IMG/VR virus record: IMGVR_UViG_3300025872_000066
Coordinates: 1 to 56,830 of that record
Source: a virus
Length of the DNA stretch: 56,830 nt
Strand: one strand, 5' to 3'
Translations under genes and position numbers: made by a program
The notes under the pieces: model-generated
What the model was told of the DNA's origin: nothing
The model's database searches: none
Seen by the model: the letters and a program-made list of their open reading frames with translations, nothing else
In this document: positions 46,201 through 55,090 of the stretch, one piece after another
Layout: the number at the start of each line of letters is the position of its first letter
How positions within the stretch are numbered: position 1 is the first letter of the stretch

Positions 46201-46794
46201 GGCGGCGTCACCCGCCATGTCGATCAGCGTCTGCGGGGTGGACTCGCGGAGAAACTGGGCCGTGCCCATGTTCTTCTGCTTGGCCAGGAGTCCGATATCG
46301 CCGGCCATGAGCCCGGCCTTCTCGGCGGTCTTTGCGGCGGCCGTCTTGGCCCCGCGACCCAGCAGGCCGATGCCGACGTAACTGAGGGGGTCCAGGGCGA
46401 TCTCGGCCAGCATGCCACCCGCGAAGTTTCTCCAATTGTCCTCAGAGCCCGTCAGGCCGTATTGGCGGGCCAGTTCCCGGCCGGTGACTCTTTGTTCACT
46501 ATCTTCCCAGAGGGCCGACAGGGCCTTCCCAGGGCCTCCAGAGAGCAGTCCGCGGACAACGGCCCCGGGAGTGTCTAGAGCCCAGCCGAATAAGGAGAGG
46601 CCAGACGAGCCAGCGTTGGCAAGCTGGCGAAGGAGGGTGGTCTTCTCTTCTTCCGGGAGGAGGTCGGCTACCTGGGGCTGCCGTTTGCGGATCGGGATCA
46701 CGCCAAGGATATCGGCGTCGCCCATGGGCGTTCCGATTCGCTGGCGGATCTCCCCCTCTGGGTCGTAGATGTCAAAGAGGGGCGAGAGTGCCAT
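43258..46794 (-). CDS. Large internal virion/ejection protein, 1178 aa
   Basis: Ala/Gly/Arg-rich and mainly helical, with repeated hydrophobic segments such as GGMLAEIALDPLSYVGIGLL and VVRGLLSGGPGKALSALW near the N-terminus, long helical middle parts (EGQRRELARVRQDIADNMVD), and a C-terminus with REAEGLLKNFQNFTDSFKTL and LAILGVDYA. Size and position at the end of the late block match core proteins ejected into the host in podoviruses. The central SPARHLRDAYSGAFASA is also seen in such proteins. No enzyme motif recognised. Confidence 0.65.
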   Translation of the reverse strand: MALSPLFDIYDPEGEIRQRIGTPMGDADILGVIPIRKRQPQVADLLPEEEKTTLLRQLANAGSSGLSLFGWALDTPGAVVRGLLSGGPGKALSALWEDSEQRVTGRELARQYGLTGSEDNWRNFAGGMLAEIALDPLSYVGIGLLGRGAKTAAAKTAEKAGLMAGDIGLLAKQKNMGTAQFLRESTPQTLIDMAGDAAEQAAAKAKWEEYAGAAAEELLGQPLARTNRISIPGMVEGSADLYGKTAGDWLAKTSDKLGDYARAAPVLGPVVRGAQAIFDPRVMGFTDEKGQYIARRITEGQRRELARVRQDIADNMVDAAFDIPDNIIRKPEFAKAVRDVLENQTSQVTDPEIMRALQSDGGRNLLMWMRQRMDDELARAKELGIPLEKENLPNDIFWFPRQQAEIDRPRYADGYQPKVNRSRKGSAIGGVREGGTASRRDYNRAFPAWVLDKMAQDPALQKRLREATNAEWFADNAPGVIDDWLARNVPDWNPAGGPFGFLADQFEGDELLKRTQDMYVGLADSLRRTPLQAAEQGIPKFGNSLNDFSSYLMNRGRMRANANSLLDFISDDFKRGGYDVLLQMAESVPGGTHIALPDALKALGFTEDAVQSLANRMGRDADTLSRMSMSKDLVDRLNERMVTARTPREAEGLLKNFQNFTDSFKTLALASPARHLRDAYSGAFASATRDGFSPTDWLTGARVAGGDYAGLSKRLQNAKGYRVEDLFPGDVVVGKPGASLPAGYTLVTEEQLAEARARKFLKAAGGQGLTSGTVADDLGRQATNLQMNEAFPGAAGGLFRNVRDKPWLSWQTWNPFATRGRTSNPNFLLDLSDRAASFTDAGNRLGTFLNRVRKGDSPEAAKALTDLTQVLYGPENFTSFERDFLTKIFPFYRFQKGITPFVAKELVERPYGLTGQSMRAINRGSEPSEDQFTPEYLRQSAAIPVDASSIFGVKTPGVQRFLTNIDLPHESLLNLFTPGIGNNVAQRVSDSLMKTGSNILGQANPLLKGPLESVLNRQFYSGRQLSDLYSMLEHDLGSLSPYLGSWGRMAEQIAVNAPGGSRVLGLMRQLRDNRISPAERAAKLAFNTLTGMKFQDVDQDKTLRLAARTTLNQLLDAAPGVSTYENLFIKPEDLARLSEPEQRQYLLYRVLQSEAAKRARDKKKQAEDPLAILGVDYA

Positions 46795-48306
46795 TTACCA
46801 CGTTGTAGTCGGAAGGTCGCCAGGGTCTGCGGAACCATCGTCACCAGGCGGTGGTGCGGCGGGCGCGGTCTTGCGTTTGCGAGCCGCAATTGCAGAAACA
46901 ATTACCTTGGCCCGCTCAAGGGGAATGCGGTGCTTCTGGCTGAGATATAGCGCCGCCTGCTCCTGCTCGGCCTCCGAGAAGTCGCTGGCGAAGGACCCCC
47001 AGAACCCACTCTGGTCCCATGCAAAGTTATCGTTGATGTATTTTTCAGCGTCCGCAACAATGTCTGCGTCTCGCTTGGCCTGAGCGTCGGCAACTTGCTG
47101 CTGTGCCACAGGGTTGTTCTGGAACATGCCCTGCGCGAGATTCATGCCCTCAAGCATGCGCAGCGCATTACGTACGCCCATCGCTTCGACGTCCAGCGGC
47201 CTGGCCCCGCCGAGAATGGCCGCCTGCTGCCCTGGGTCTAGACCAGGAAGCGCAAGCGCGCCGATGGCGTTCCCGGCCTGGATCATGGTGCGAGGCCGCC
47301 ACTGCAACTCTCGGTCGCGGGCGTCTTGAGCCCTGTTCGATGCTATGACGTCCCGGAGCTGATCGTCGGAGTATCGCGAGGCCGTGGCTGGATCCAGGCC
47401 GGACTGCGCCATCAATCTGCGGCGAATCTGCGGATCGCGAGCGTCACGCACTCTCTTATCCTGCTCCCGCAGGGCCTTCCGCGCTGTGTCATCGCCACGC
47501 ATGGCGGCGTCCTCGTTTGCGCGGCGCGTCGCGTTCATGCTGTTCTGGTGGGCAGTATGCGGAACGTAAGTACTGCCCTTTTCGTAAGCCGCCCGCGCCT
47601 TCTGCTCCTCGTCCGGGCCGTAGCGCTGGCGGATGTGGACAAAGGCAGCCTCCATTTCCTCTTTTCGCTTTTCTGCCTGCTGCAGGGCGTACTCTTCCGG
47701 ACGCCATCGCTGCATCTCGTCCGGATTGGATGTGACAAACTCCTCCCAACTGGCCTGCTGCGCCGGCGTGCCAGGATCAACCGGCGTCTGAGGATGCAGT
47801 CCAGCGCGGATGATGCGACCCTGCTCGCGGGCATAACGCTCGCTGTCGTCCCACTGCCGCTGCAAGGTGGGGCTGGGGCTCTGATGGCTCGGCGCCCCGG
47901 TGGCCGTGAAGTAATCGTCGTACATCTGCTGGTGACGGGCGTTGGCAGCGCGGTTTTCGGATTGGGCCTGGACGAGACGAGCCATGCCCTCGGGCGTCTG
48001 GTACTCCTGGTAGAGCCCGGCCGCCCCAGCTGGGCCGTAGGTGGCAACCTGATTGGCTCCAAGGCGGTAGGCGTCGGCCGGAGAAGCACCGGCGTCGCGG
48101 TGCATCTCGGCCAGCGACAACGCAACGGTCGGCTGCCCGCTCATGTCCTGGGCATCTAGAGACTGCATGACGCGGGATCGCGCCATCTGCTGGGCCTGCT
48201 CAGGAGTGATGTCGTACGTGCGGTACAGCTCGCGGGCCAGGGCATCCACCGCCTGGTCAGTGTCATCCTTAATCGGCAGCGTAGGCGCACCATCCAGGCG
48301 ATTCAT
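46795..48306 (-). CDS. Internal virion protein, 503 aa
   Basis: Gln/Ala/Arg-rich helical protein (RELYRTYDITPEQAQQMARS, then QQAEKRKEEMEAAFVHIRQR). ATG 48306 overlaps the upstream stop. Coiled-coil composition and position between two other internal-core candidates suggest a tube- or core-forming ejection protein. The C-terminus is Pro/Gly/Asp-rich. Confidence 0.65.
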   Translation of the reverse strand: MNRLDGAPTLPIKDDTDQAVDALARELYRTYDITPEQAQQMARSRVMQSLDAQDMSGQPTVALSLAEMHRDAGASPADAYRLGANQVATYGPAGAAGLYQEYQTPEGMARLVQAQSENRAANARHQQMYDDYFTATGAPSHQSPSPTLQRQWDDSERYAREQGRIIRAGLHPQTPVDPGTPAQQASWEEFVTSNPDEMQRWRPEEYALQQAEKRKEEMEAAFVHIRQRYGPDEEQKARAAYEKGSTYVPHTAHQNSMNATRRANEDAAMRGDDTARKALREQDKRVRDARDPQIRRRLMAQSGLDPATASRYSDDQLRDVIASNRAQDARDRELQWRPRTMIQAGNAIGALALPGLDPGQQAAILGGARPLDVEAMGVRNALRMLEGMNLAQGMFQNNPVAQQQVADAQAKRDADIVADAEKYINDNFAWDQSGFWGSFASDFSEAEQEQAALYLSQKHRIPLERAKVIVSAIAARKRKTAPAAPPPGDDGSADPGDLPTTTW

Positions 48307-49253
48307 CAGTATCCTCCAACGCGCCGAGGCGGAAGCCTCTGGCTAGGGTAAGTGCCCATCAGACGCGGCCGGACACGCACTTCGTCCACCAGGTCTGCGT
48401 CACTGAATGCGTCCGACTCTGGGCGAAACAGGTCGTCGGGTTCGATCTGGAAGTCTGGCATAGTGAGGTCTGCGAGCGCGGCGTGGATGTCGGAGTCGCC
48501 CCCCGGAGCGATAGACGCACCAGCCAGGCCGCTAAGGAAGGCATCCTCAGCTGCCGCCAAAGCGCGAGCCCGTGCGCCATCGTCCGCCTCCAGGCCCCAC
48601 GGGTAACCATCTGCGTCCGCGGCCCGCCCCCACGCATCCGAATCCAGGGCGGCAGCCTCTACGGAGACTGCATTGGCTGCAGCATCAGCGGCCTGGCGGC
48701 GCTGCCTCTCAGCCATGGCGTTCTGGATGGCAATACCACCAGCCGCCGTGGCCGCAGCTCCAGCCGCGGCCGGGAGAACGTACGGTGCAACGCGGCCCAA
48801 GGCCTCTCGCGTCCGCGCCGGGCGGGCGGCATCCATCTGCCGGCGGCGACGGGCGGCGGTGTCGAACGAGTCTGCAATCGACTCCAGCGACGTCATCGCA
48901 GACCCACGCGGATTGGCGGACGGGAATGGCACCTGCGAGTCGATCCACTGGCGAAGCGCCGCATTCTCTGGACCAAGGCCAGCAGCGGCGGACGCATCGG
49001 CAGCGTCCACAAGACGGCGAGCAGCAGACGGCATCGGAAGGCCAGCGGCCAGGAACTGCTCGGCCGTTGACAGCGTGCGAGGGGCAGCCTCCAGGACGGG
49101 CTCGGCAACCTGGGGCGTGCGGCCGTAGAACTCGTCCAGGAATCGAACCTGGTCGTCGTACCGCTGCGACCGCATCAGATCGTCCAGGTACCGCGCCGCC
49201 GTGGCGTCATCCAGGTGAGGTAGTGCCTGCCTGGCAATCCCTGCCCAGTCCAT
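48306..49253 (-). CDS. Ala-rich virion protein with membrane segment, 315 aa
   Basis: Helical and Ala-rich; a hydrophobic segment (VLPAAAGAAATAAGGIAIQN) near residue 160 could insert into membranes during ejection. The acidic N-terminal helix (QALPHLDDATAARYLDDLMR) and C-terminal acidic and basic patches flank it. No recognised fold. Confidence 0.6.
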   Translation of the reverse strand: MDWAGIARQALPHLDDATAARYLDDLMRSQRYDDQVRFLDEFYGRTPQVAEPVLEAAPRTLSTAEQFLAAGLPMPSAARRLVDAADASAAAGLGPENAALRQWIDSQVPFPSANPRGSAMTSLESIADSFDTAARRRRQMDAARPARTREALGRVAPYVLPAAAGAAATAAGGIAIQNAMAERQRRQAADAAANAVSVEAAALDSDAWGRAADADGYPWGLEADDGARARALAAAEDAFLSGLAGASIAPGGDSDIHAALADLTMPDFQIEPDDLFRPESDAFSDADLVDEVRVRPRLMGTYPSQRLPPRRVGGY

Positions 49254-49498
49254 TAGCCCATCCTCGTCTTCTTGGGAGCCACTTCCTCTTCCTCGGGCGT
49301 GACGCGGGACGGCTTGCCACGCTTCTCTTCGACCAGGTCGGCCAGGTCGTTGCGCTCCTTGTCGGCCACCTCACGCTGCGACAGCTTTTCCAGGATGGCC
49401 TTCTCCTCGCCATCGCTCGCGACCAGGAGCTGGGCGACGAGCCGCTTCAGGGCACCCTTAGTCAGGTCATCGACGCTGAAGTTCATCTGTGCCGCCAT
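49253..49498 (-). CDS. Small charged protein, 81 aa
   Basis: ATG 49498 overlaps the upstream stop. Helical start (DDLTKGALKRLVAQLLVAS), charged middle (ILEKLSQREVADKERNDLAD) and a Lys/Glu-rich tail. Possibly a core-assembly helper. Confidence 0.55.
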   Translation of the reverse strand: MAAQMNFSVDDLTKGALKRLVAQLLVASDGEEKAILEKLSQREVADKERNDLADLVEEKRGKPSRVTPEEEEVAPKKTRMG

Positions 49499-49974
49499 TA
49501 GAGGAGCCCCTGGAGAAGCGAGTTTGCGAGCTGGCTGCGACCACCGAAGCCGCTCATCATGTTTCCGAATACGTCGCCCATGAAGCCGGTCGCATTGCCG
49601 ATGGTCTGCAGTTGATTCATGGCCTGGTTCTGCGTGCGCTGCTCATTCAGCCGGGCGAGGGCCGTGCCGAACTGATCGCTGCGGATCTGATCATCCAGGT
49701 GCATGCCGGCGTTGTAGTAGGCGTCGCCCATCCGCACGCCCTCGGCGCCGGCCATGTTCTTGGCGTAGGCGTCCGCACTGGCCGCAGACCCGGCATATGC
49801 GGTGCCCTTGCTGGACGAGAGCCCGGCGCGCTGGTACTGCTTGCCGGTGAAGCGAGGGTTGGCCTCATAGTCGGCCATCGCACGCTGGTAGTTGGCGGCG
49901 GCGTTCGTCTGTTCCGGCGTGTACTGCGGCGAGTTCTGGTTGTGGTTGATGCGGATGTTCTGGTTCCAGGCCAT
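49498..49974 (-). CDS. Ala/Asn/Gln-rich virion protein, 158 aa
   Basis: ATG 49974 shares TAATG with the upstream stop. NIRINHNQNSPQYTPEQTNA precedes a helical body ending GFGGRSQLANSLLQGLL. Its C-terminus resembles that of the next gene upstream (NSLLGGLL), suggesting related modules. Probable internal or tail-core protein. Confidence 0.6.
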   Translation of the reverse strand: MAWNQNIRINHNQNSPQYTPEQTNAAANYQRAMADYEANPRFTGKQYQRAGLSSSKGTAYAGSAASADAYAKNMAGAEGVRMGDAYYNAGMHLDDQIRSDQFGTALARLNEQRTQNQAMNQLQTIGNATGFMGDVFGNMMSGFGGRSQLANSLLQGLL

Positions 49975-50339
49975 TACAACAGCCCTCCCAGCAACGAGTT
50001 GGCACCATTGAACATGTCGCCCATCCAACCGTAGGCAATCTTCTGGGCCGCCTGATTGCGAGCCATGGCGTTGGACTCCTGGTCAGCCAGGAGATTCAGG
50101 CCAGCCAGGGCAGACTGATTCGCGGCGTCAGAGGCCTTGCCGAAATACTGGCCAGCCGCCTGCGTGTTGGCCCGCCCAAGGTCAATGGCGGCAGCCTGCC
50201 CCATGGGACGGTAGAGGTCCGCAAAGTGCTGCTGGTTTGTGCCGCCGTAGAGTTTCGGGGCCGGGGCCTGCAACCGCTCCATCCCTGCGGACGGGTTGTA
50301 GACCTGCTTGTTGGGATTGATCTGCGTGCGGAGCTGCAT
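49974..50339 (-). CDS. Ala/Gln-rich virion protein, 121 aa
   Basis: ATG 50339. Short extended start (QLRTQINPNKQVYNPSAG), then Ala/Asn-rich helices (QSALAGLNLLADQESNAMAR) and terminal NGANSLLGGLL. Likely duplicate in origin with the 49498 gene; role unknown. Confidence 0.6.
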   Translation of the reverse strand: MQLRTQINPNKQVYNPSAGMERLQAPAPKLYGGTNQQHFADLYRPMGQAAAIDLGRANTQAAGQYFGKASDAANQSALAGLNLLADQESNAMARNQAAQKIAYGWMGDMFNGANSLLGGLL

Positions 50340-51274
50340 CAGAACCCTGCTCGGCCACGGAACGGCCGCTGGCTGACGCCAGCAGCGCCCGTGTTGAAAC
50401 CGTAATCCGACTTGTCATAGAGCCCGTCCAGGGCCCCATAGCCCATCCGCATCTGGGCCATCATGTCGTTGCGGATGCTGGGGTCCATGAGGTTCTTCTG
50501 GGTCATGCCGAACCCGGCGTTGACGTCCTGGCGGAGCCAGTTGCCCATGGAGTTCTTGTCGCTTAGGTCGTTGCGGAACTTGTCCAGCGAGCGAAACCCA
50601 GAGTCAATGGGCGTGTACGGGTTGTACTGCTGCCCACCTCCGCCGCCACCGCCGCCACCTCCGCCGCCGCCGCCGCCGCGCCGTCCGCCGCCGAAACTTC
50701 CAGAGCCAGAAAAGCCGTCGCCAGAGAAGTTGAATCCGCCACCAAACCCACCTCCGCCCGTGAGCCCGCCAAGGGCACCAGACATGGCGTTGGCACGGTT
50801 GGAGTCGGCGCCGGCAGCAGCACCGGCAGCACCAAGAGCAGCGGAGTAGTGCATGCCCTGGCCCATGGTGTTGTAGTAGGCGTTAGCCATCTGTCCCATG
50901 GCGTTGGCCTGGGCGATCTGGCTGTTGACCAGGGCCTGGTCCTTGCCAATGCCGTACTGGCCCATGGCGTTCTGGCCGGCAATGCCCAAGTTGGCAGCCG
51001 CCGTCATGGCCGCCTGGTCTTTTCCAGTCTGGGCAGCCACGCCGGCCTGATAGGCCTCATTGGATGTCGGCCGAATGCCGCCAGTGGGCGTGTACTGGTA
51101 CGGGCTGGCGGGAGGCCGGTAGTTAGGGTTGGGCGTGAAGTTGGACGGCTGGCCCTGGCTGTACATCATGGTCGGCTGGAACGGCTGCTGCTTCGACACA
51201 AGCCCGCCGCCGCCGCTCATCCAGGAACGCCCCTCGGGACTCATTTGCGGCTTTCCGCCAGAACCTGAAAGCAT
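50339..51274 (-). CDS. Glycine-rich virion protein, 311 aa
   Basis: Ala/Gly/Asn/Gln-rich helices (QALVNSQIAQANAMGQMANA), then a Gly/Phe/Ser segment and a run of about 15 glycines encoded by GGN repeats at 50635-50685, followed by a helical C-terminus. A flexible glycine linker joining two parts is likely. Resembles proteins of the inner core or tail in related phages. Confidence 0.6.
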   Translation of the reverse strand: MLSGSGGKPQMSPEGRSWMSGGGGLVSKQQPFQPTMMYSQGQPSNFTPNPNYRPPASPYQYTPTGGIRPTSNEAYQAGVAAQTGKDQAAMTAAANLGIAGQNAMGQYGIGKDQALVNSQIAQANAMGQMANAYYNTMGQGMHYSAALGAAGAAAGADSNRANAMSGALGGLTGGGGFGGGFNFSGDGFSGSGSFGGGRRGGGGGGGGGGGGGGGQQYNPYTPIDSGFRSLDKFRNDLSDKNSMGNWLRQDVNAGFGMTQKNLMDPSIRNDMMAQMRMGYGALDGLYDKSDYGFNTGAAGVSQRPFRGRAGF

Positions 51275-51324
51275 GTGTTTTTCTCCTACCCATTAATGCC
51301 CAAGACCGGGAAATCGCTGCACGG

Positions 51325-52176
51325 CTACTCAGGACAGGACGTCCCGGACAGGAGGGTGGTCACCTCCTCGTCGTCCGCAGTGCCATAAATCACGGCCTGA
51401 CGGGTCTTGATCGTCAGGTCTGTGCCGTCCCACTCCACCCCTGTCACAATAGGGATATTCATGGGGTTCAGTTCCGATCCGCCAACGATGACCGGGCCTG
51501 TGAGCGTCACCGGACCCTCGTAGTACGTAGGCCCGTCGTAGTACGTCTCGTCGTAGTGGTAGGTCGGGCCGTGGTTGTGCGTGAAATAGTTGTGGGCCAC
51601 CTCGGTGTGGACCTCATGGCGGTTGATCACGTTGTTGTTATTGATCACCGGGCCCTGGTTGATCACCTGATTGCGGTGCGTGACGCGGCGGTCTACAAAC
51701 ACGTTGCCGCCGATGAAGACGTCGCCATCCTGGTAGATGTCCCCGCCGTTGATGATGTCGCCTTCGTTGTTGATGGTGGTGCTGTTGTTGGTGACGGTCG
51801 TTGTTTCCGGCGTCTGCATTGGCCCGGCTTGGACTGGGCCATCAATGACAACGACCGGCGGATCCAGATATGGCGTGTCCTTCCACTCCGGCCACTCGGG
51901 GTACGGAATAGGCGTGAACGGGACGTTCTGCCACGGCGGGATGTTGATGGTGATGTTCCGCGCGTCCACCATCTGCTGCGGAAACGACAGGCTCGGGCCA
52001 GCAGGGCCAAGCGTCGGGAAGAAGTTCTGCGTCGGCCGCGAGATGGTCAGGTTGCCGCGGTGCTGGATCGGCGCCTGGCAGTTCGCCAGCGACTGCACCA
52101 TCTCTTTGGCGGAGATGTCGCCCATGCCTCCAAGGCGGAGGGCGTTTTCGATCTGGCCGGACTGGCTGGTGAACAT
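51325..52176 (-). CDS. Beta-structured fibre-like protein with Asn/His-rich repeats, 283 aa
   Basis: ATG 52176. Residues of about 125-220 form short repeats (TTVTNNSTTINNEGDIINGG, then DIYQDGDVFIGGNVFVD, NQGPVINNNNVINRH) suggestive of a left-handed beta roll or trimeric beta fibre, leading to a His/Tyr-rich stretch (HTEVAHNYFTHNHGPTYHYD) with HxH pairs that could hold iron as in some phage tail tips. The C-terminus has a compact domain. Likely a tail fibre or needle next to the nozzle. Confidence 0.65.
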   Translation of the reverse strand: MFTSQSGQIENALRLGGMGDISAKEMVQSLANCQAPIQHRGNLTISRPTQNFFPTLGPAGPSLSFPQQMVDARNITINIPPWQNVPFTPIPYPEWPEWKDTPYLDPPVVVIDGPVQAGPMQTPETTTVTNNSTTINNEGDIINGGDIYQDGDVFIGGNVFVDRRVTHRNQVINQGPVINNNNVINRHEVHTEVAHNYFTHNHGPTYHYDETYYDGPTYYEGPVTLTGPVIVGGSELNPMNIPIVTGVEWDGTDLTIKTRQAVIYGTADDEEVTTLLSGTSCPE

Positions 52177-54824
52177 TACTGAGCGACTCCCTCCACGGCC
52201 ACGCCGTAAAGGATCGCCGGCTCGCCTGACGGGCGGGTTGTGGAGATCGCAACGGCCAGGTGCCTATCGCCACCGGAGGAACGCTCGTCCATGCGCCCGG
52301 AATACGAACAGATCGCGTACCCTGTCGCATCGCCCAGGGCGGAGCGGGTCTTCTTTAGGTTCAGCGTGGCGTTCGACCCTCCCTCTGTGACGAATCCGGT
52401 GCCGCGGTCAGTCATCACAGCCGCCGTACGCGGCGTGGTGGAGTTGTTGTAGTGCAGCCCCAGCGTCAGCGTGCAGTCGGCGGTGGTCGGCTTGTAGAGG
52501 AAGCGGATGCCGCGAGACGACTCTTTGGGGTCGAAGCTGAAATTGCTGGTCCGCAGCGTGCAGGCGATGCCAGCTGCGGCGCCAGCGGAATCGACGTCCT
52601 GGGCACCAGAGTCAAACAAGTACATCGACCCCGTCTGGCCGCCGGCAATGACCCGTTGGCGGCCAGATGTCTTCAGGCACTCGGCTGCGGCAAAGTCCTG
52701 GGAGTAAGACTCTACCCACCAGGCCTTGGTGATGGGGTGGAAGCACAGGGCCTTGTCTGGAAGACCGGCGGACTCCGTATAGAAAAACCGGACAATCCGC
52801 GTCTGCGGGTCCACGCGGACAAAGAAGTGGGCCGATGACGCAAAGTGGATGATGTCGTCTGTCCAGAACGTGTCGATGGCGTCCGACAGCGGGACGGCGC
52901 TAGTCCCGTCCAGCATGTACATCCCTGCGGCATCGACCACATACGCCACGCCATCGTATTGGTCCCAGCACCGCTGGTTCAGGCAGCCTCGCTGGCAGAT
53001 CAGCGAGATGTTGGCGTCCAGGATGGGCTGCGAAACATATGACAGGCGGTAAGCGTGCCGCTCTTGGAACACCACCATGCCGCCGCCGAACGGCATCAGA
53101 GCCGTGATGCGGTCCTGGCCCTTGACGTTCTCCTGGATGATGAGTTGGTTCACATCCGGAACCGACTCGGGTTCATCCAGCTCCGAAAAGTACAGCACGT
53201 TGGGCTCCGCCGCGGACGAGTCCGTGGTGCCGTCGAACTTCCTCCCTGCGACGTCAACGCCGTACCAGGCCCTGTCCTGGAACATGGAGATCACGGCCTT
53301 ATTCTGCGGCGGAGGCGTAAACCGGCGGGCGTTCACCTGCCCGTTGGGAAGCGTGATCGGCAGGGCCCCAAACCCGTCGCGGCTCGGATCAACGAGCTGC
53401 GCGTCCTGGAGCGAGTCCGTGTAGGAAGTGACGTTGTTGGCGACCTCGGCAACCTTGTACAGCACCAGGGCCTGGTCGGCGCTCGTCCGCCACAGTTCGA
53501 TCTTGTGAACGCGGGCGTCCATCCCGGAGTTGGACCAGCTCCAGCTCAGCGACTCTGAGTTGTTCGTCACTTCGATCTCAGCAAACTCAGAGATGGACGA
53601 TGGAATTGGCCCGCTCTTCGCCTCAACGGTGTCATCGATGTACCGAATTGCACACCAGTATTTTCCGATGATGCCAGGGCTCAGGACTGGCTTCAGCACG
53701 GCGCGCTTTGGGTCCTGCTCGCCGTCTGCGACGATGGTCGCAGTCGGGGGAGAGGAATAGGCTCCGCCGTGGATTAGGCGGACAGACTGAATGCTGCCGG
53801 TTTTGCTTACAACCACTTCACCCACGGCACCGCCGCCGTTGCCGTTAAACACCACCCGCGGGTTACCCGTGTAGCCAGAGCCGCCGTTAGTGACAGACAC
53901 ACCCGTGACGCGATACCGCATTCGCGGCGACAGGCTCAGCCCAGTGCCGCCACCACCGGATGTGGTGATGGTCGGCGGCTCCGTATAGCCGTCGCCCTGA
54001 TTCAGGACAGGGATGGCGTTGACGTTTCCGATGTAGTTGCGGATGGGCGCCAGCTCGCAATCGCCGCTATCGGGAGACGCGGTCGGGGGAGATGTGTAGT
54101 CTCCACCCTGATCGTCCACGTTAACGCCAACAACGCGGCCGGAAACAGTCAGCGAGAGCGTGGCCCCTGAACCCTTGTTGGAATCCTGGATTGGCGCGGC
54201 ACACTCCACAGTCGGCGCTTCGGAGTACCCGATGCCGTACCGCAACAACTTGACCGATTTCACAGCACCGTTCTTGACGGTCGCCTTGGCAACAGCCTGC
54301 GCGCTGACGTCTGCGGTCGCCGCCCCAGAGGCCAGGTCAGAAGTGACGTTGACGGCCGTGCCGCCTGGAGTCGCAGCGAGCTGGAACGTGTTGGTTGCAG
54401 CGGCAATTACGTAGTAGGTCGTTGTGCTGCTCAGGCCAATGGCAGAGGCCATCGCCGTGCTTAGCCGCACTTCTCGCCCGTTTGTCAGGCCATGCGCCGC
54501 CAGCGTGAACGTATCAGTTGCCGCGCTCGCGGACAGCGTGACTGGAACTCCACCGCTAACGGTGACGGCCGGCGTCTCTTCGTAGCCGAAACCGCCATTC
54601 ACCACATCGATGCCGGCCAGATAGTATTTGGCGGACGCTGCATTGGACGAGACAGTGGGCGCGGCAGCGGGGGCCTTGATGCCCAGCTGCTCCACGTTGG
54701 CCGTGACGGTGTCCCACCGCAGGCCGCGCTCCAGGCCGTTGACGGCGTACACATCACCATTCCGGCCGCGGGCGAAACACAGGGGCGTCGTTGCCGAAAA
54801 CGCCGAGGAGGTGATTTGGGTCAC
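52176..54824 (-). CDS. Tail nozzle (gp12-like) protein with repeat insertion, 882 aa
   Basis: GTG 54824 overlaps the upstream stop (GTGA) with AAGGGG at good spacing. Nozzle-type features: FARGRNGDVYAVNGLERGLR at the start, KYWCAIRYIDDTVEAKSGPI and LWRTSADQALVLYKVAEVAN in the middle, QERHAYRLSYVSQP, GCLNQRCWDQYDGVAYVVDA, then DKALCFHPITKAWWVESY. An N-terminal insertion carries six degenerate GGxGYxxxPxV units. It forms the tip of the short tail through which DNA exits. Confidence 0.75.
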   Translation of the reverse strand: MTQITSSAFSATTPLCFARGRNGDVYAVNGLERGLRWDTVTANVEQLGIKAPAAAPTVSSNAASAKYYLAGIDVVNGGFGYEETPAVTVSGGVPVTLSASAATDTFTLAAHGLTNGREVRLSTAMASAIGLSSTTTYYVIAAATNTFQLAATPGGTAVNVTSDLASGAATADVSAQAVAKATVKNGAVKSVKLLRYGIGYSEAPTVECAAPIQDSNKGSGATLSLTVSGRVVGVNVDDQGGDYTSPPTASPDSGDCELAPIRNYIGNVNAIPVLNQGDGYTEPPTITTSGGGGTGLSLSPRMRYRVTGVSVTNGGSGYTGNPRVVFNGNGGGAVGEVVVSKTGSIQSVRLIHGGAYSSPPTATIVADGEQDPKRAVLKPVLSPGIIGKYWCAIRYIDDTVEAKSGPIPSSISEFAEIEVTNNSESLSWSWSNSGMDARVHKIELWRTSADQALVLYKVAEVANNVTSYTDSLQDAQLVDPSRDGFGALPITLPNGQVNARRFTPPPQNKAVISMFQDRAWYGVDVAGRKFDGTTDSSAAEPNVLYFSELDEPESVPDVNQLIIQENVKGQDRITALMPFGGGMVVFQERHAYRLSYVSQPILDANISLICQRGCLNQRCWDQYDGVAYVVDAAGMYMLDGTSAVPLSDAIDTFWTDDIIHFASSAHFFVRVDPQTRIVRFFYTESAGLPDKALCFHPITKAWWVESYSQDFAAAECLKTSGRQRVIAGGQTGSMYLFDSGAQDVDSAGAAAGIACTLRTSNFSFDPKESSRGIRFLYKPTTADCTLTLGLHYNNSTTPRTAAVMTDRGTGFVTEGGSNATLNLKKTRSALGDATGYAICSYSGRMDERSSGGDRHLAVAISTTRPSGEPAILYGVAVEGVAQ

Positions 54825-55090
54825 TGCAGCCCCTTGGCGATGAAGACATGCCCAGAGGCGTTCTGGTAGATCACGCTCTCGTTGGCACCGATAGGGCAGC
54901 GGAACATCTCTACGATGGCCACCGCCGAACCAGAGTGCGTGGTGAACGTCACAGAGGCCTGGCCGTTGCGGGCATTCAGCTCGCCCGGCCGGCGGCACTG
55001 GAAATTGGACTGGGTGACCGCTGCACCCACAGGAAGCGCATACGGGCTGCCGTTGGTGACCAGGCCCTTCCAGGTGTCAATTACGATCAT
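54821..55090 (-). CDS. N-terminal partner of the tail nozzle, 89 aa
   Basis: MIVIDTWKGLVTNGSPYALP, then VTQSNFQCRRPGELNARNGQ, is the usual beginning of nozzle proteins, and the next gene continues the same fold. The GTGA overlap suggests the nozzle has been split into two coupled genes. ATG 55090 overlaps the adaptor stop. Confidence 0.65.
   Translation of the reverse strand: MIVIDTWKGLVTNGSPYALPVGAAVTQSNFQCRRPGELNARNGQASVTFTTHSGSAVAIVEMFRCPIGANESVIYQNASGHVFIAKGLQ

Noticed and set aside
50635-50685. GGN-repeat tract as a CRISPR or microsatellite
   Set aside because: It is a simple poly-glycine coding run within the 50339-51274 protein, without spacers or unit conservation beyond codons.
52176-54998. 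Nozzle start at 54998
   Set aside because: Codons before 54824 are a shadow of the coupled 54821-55090 gene; GTG 54824 has a ribosome site.
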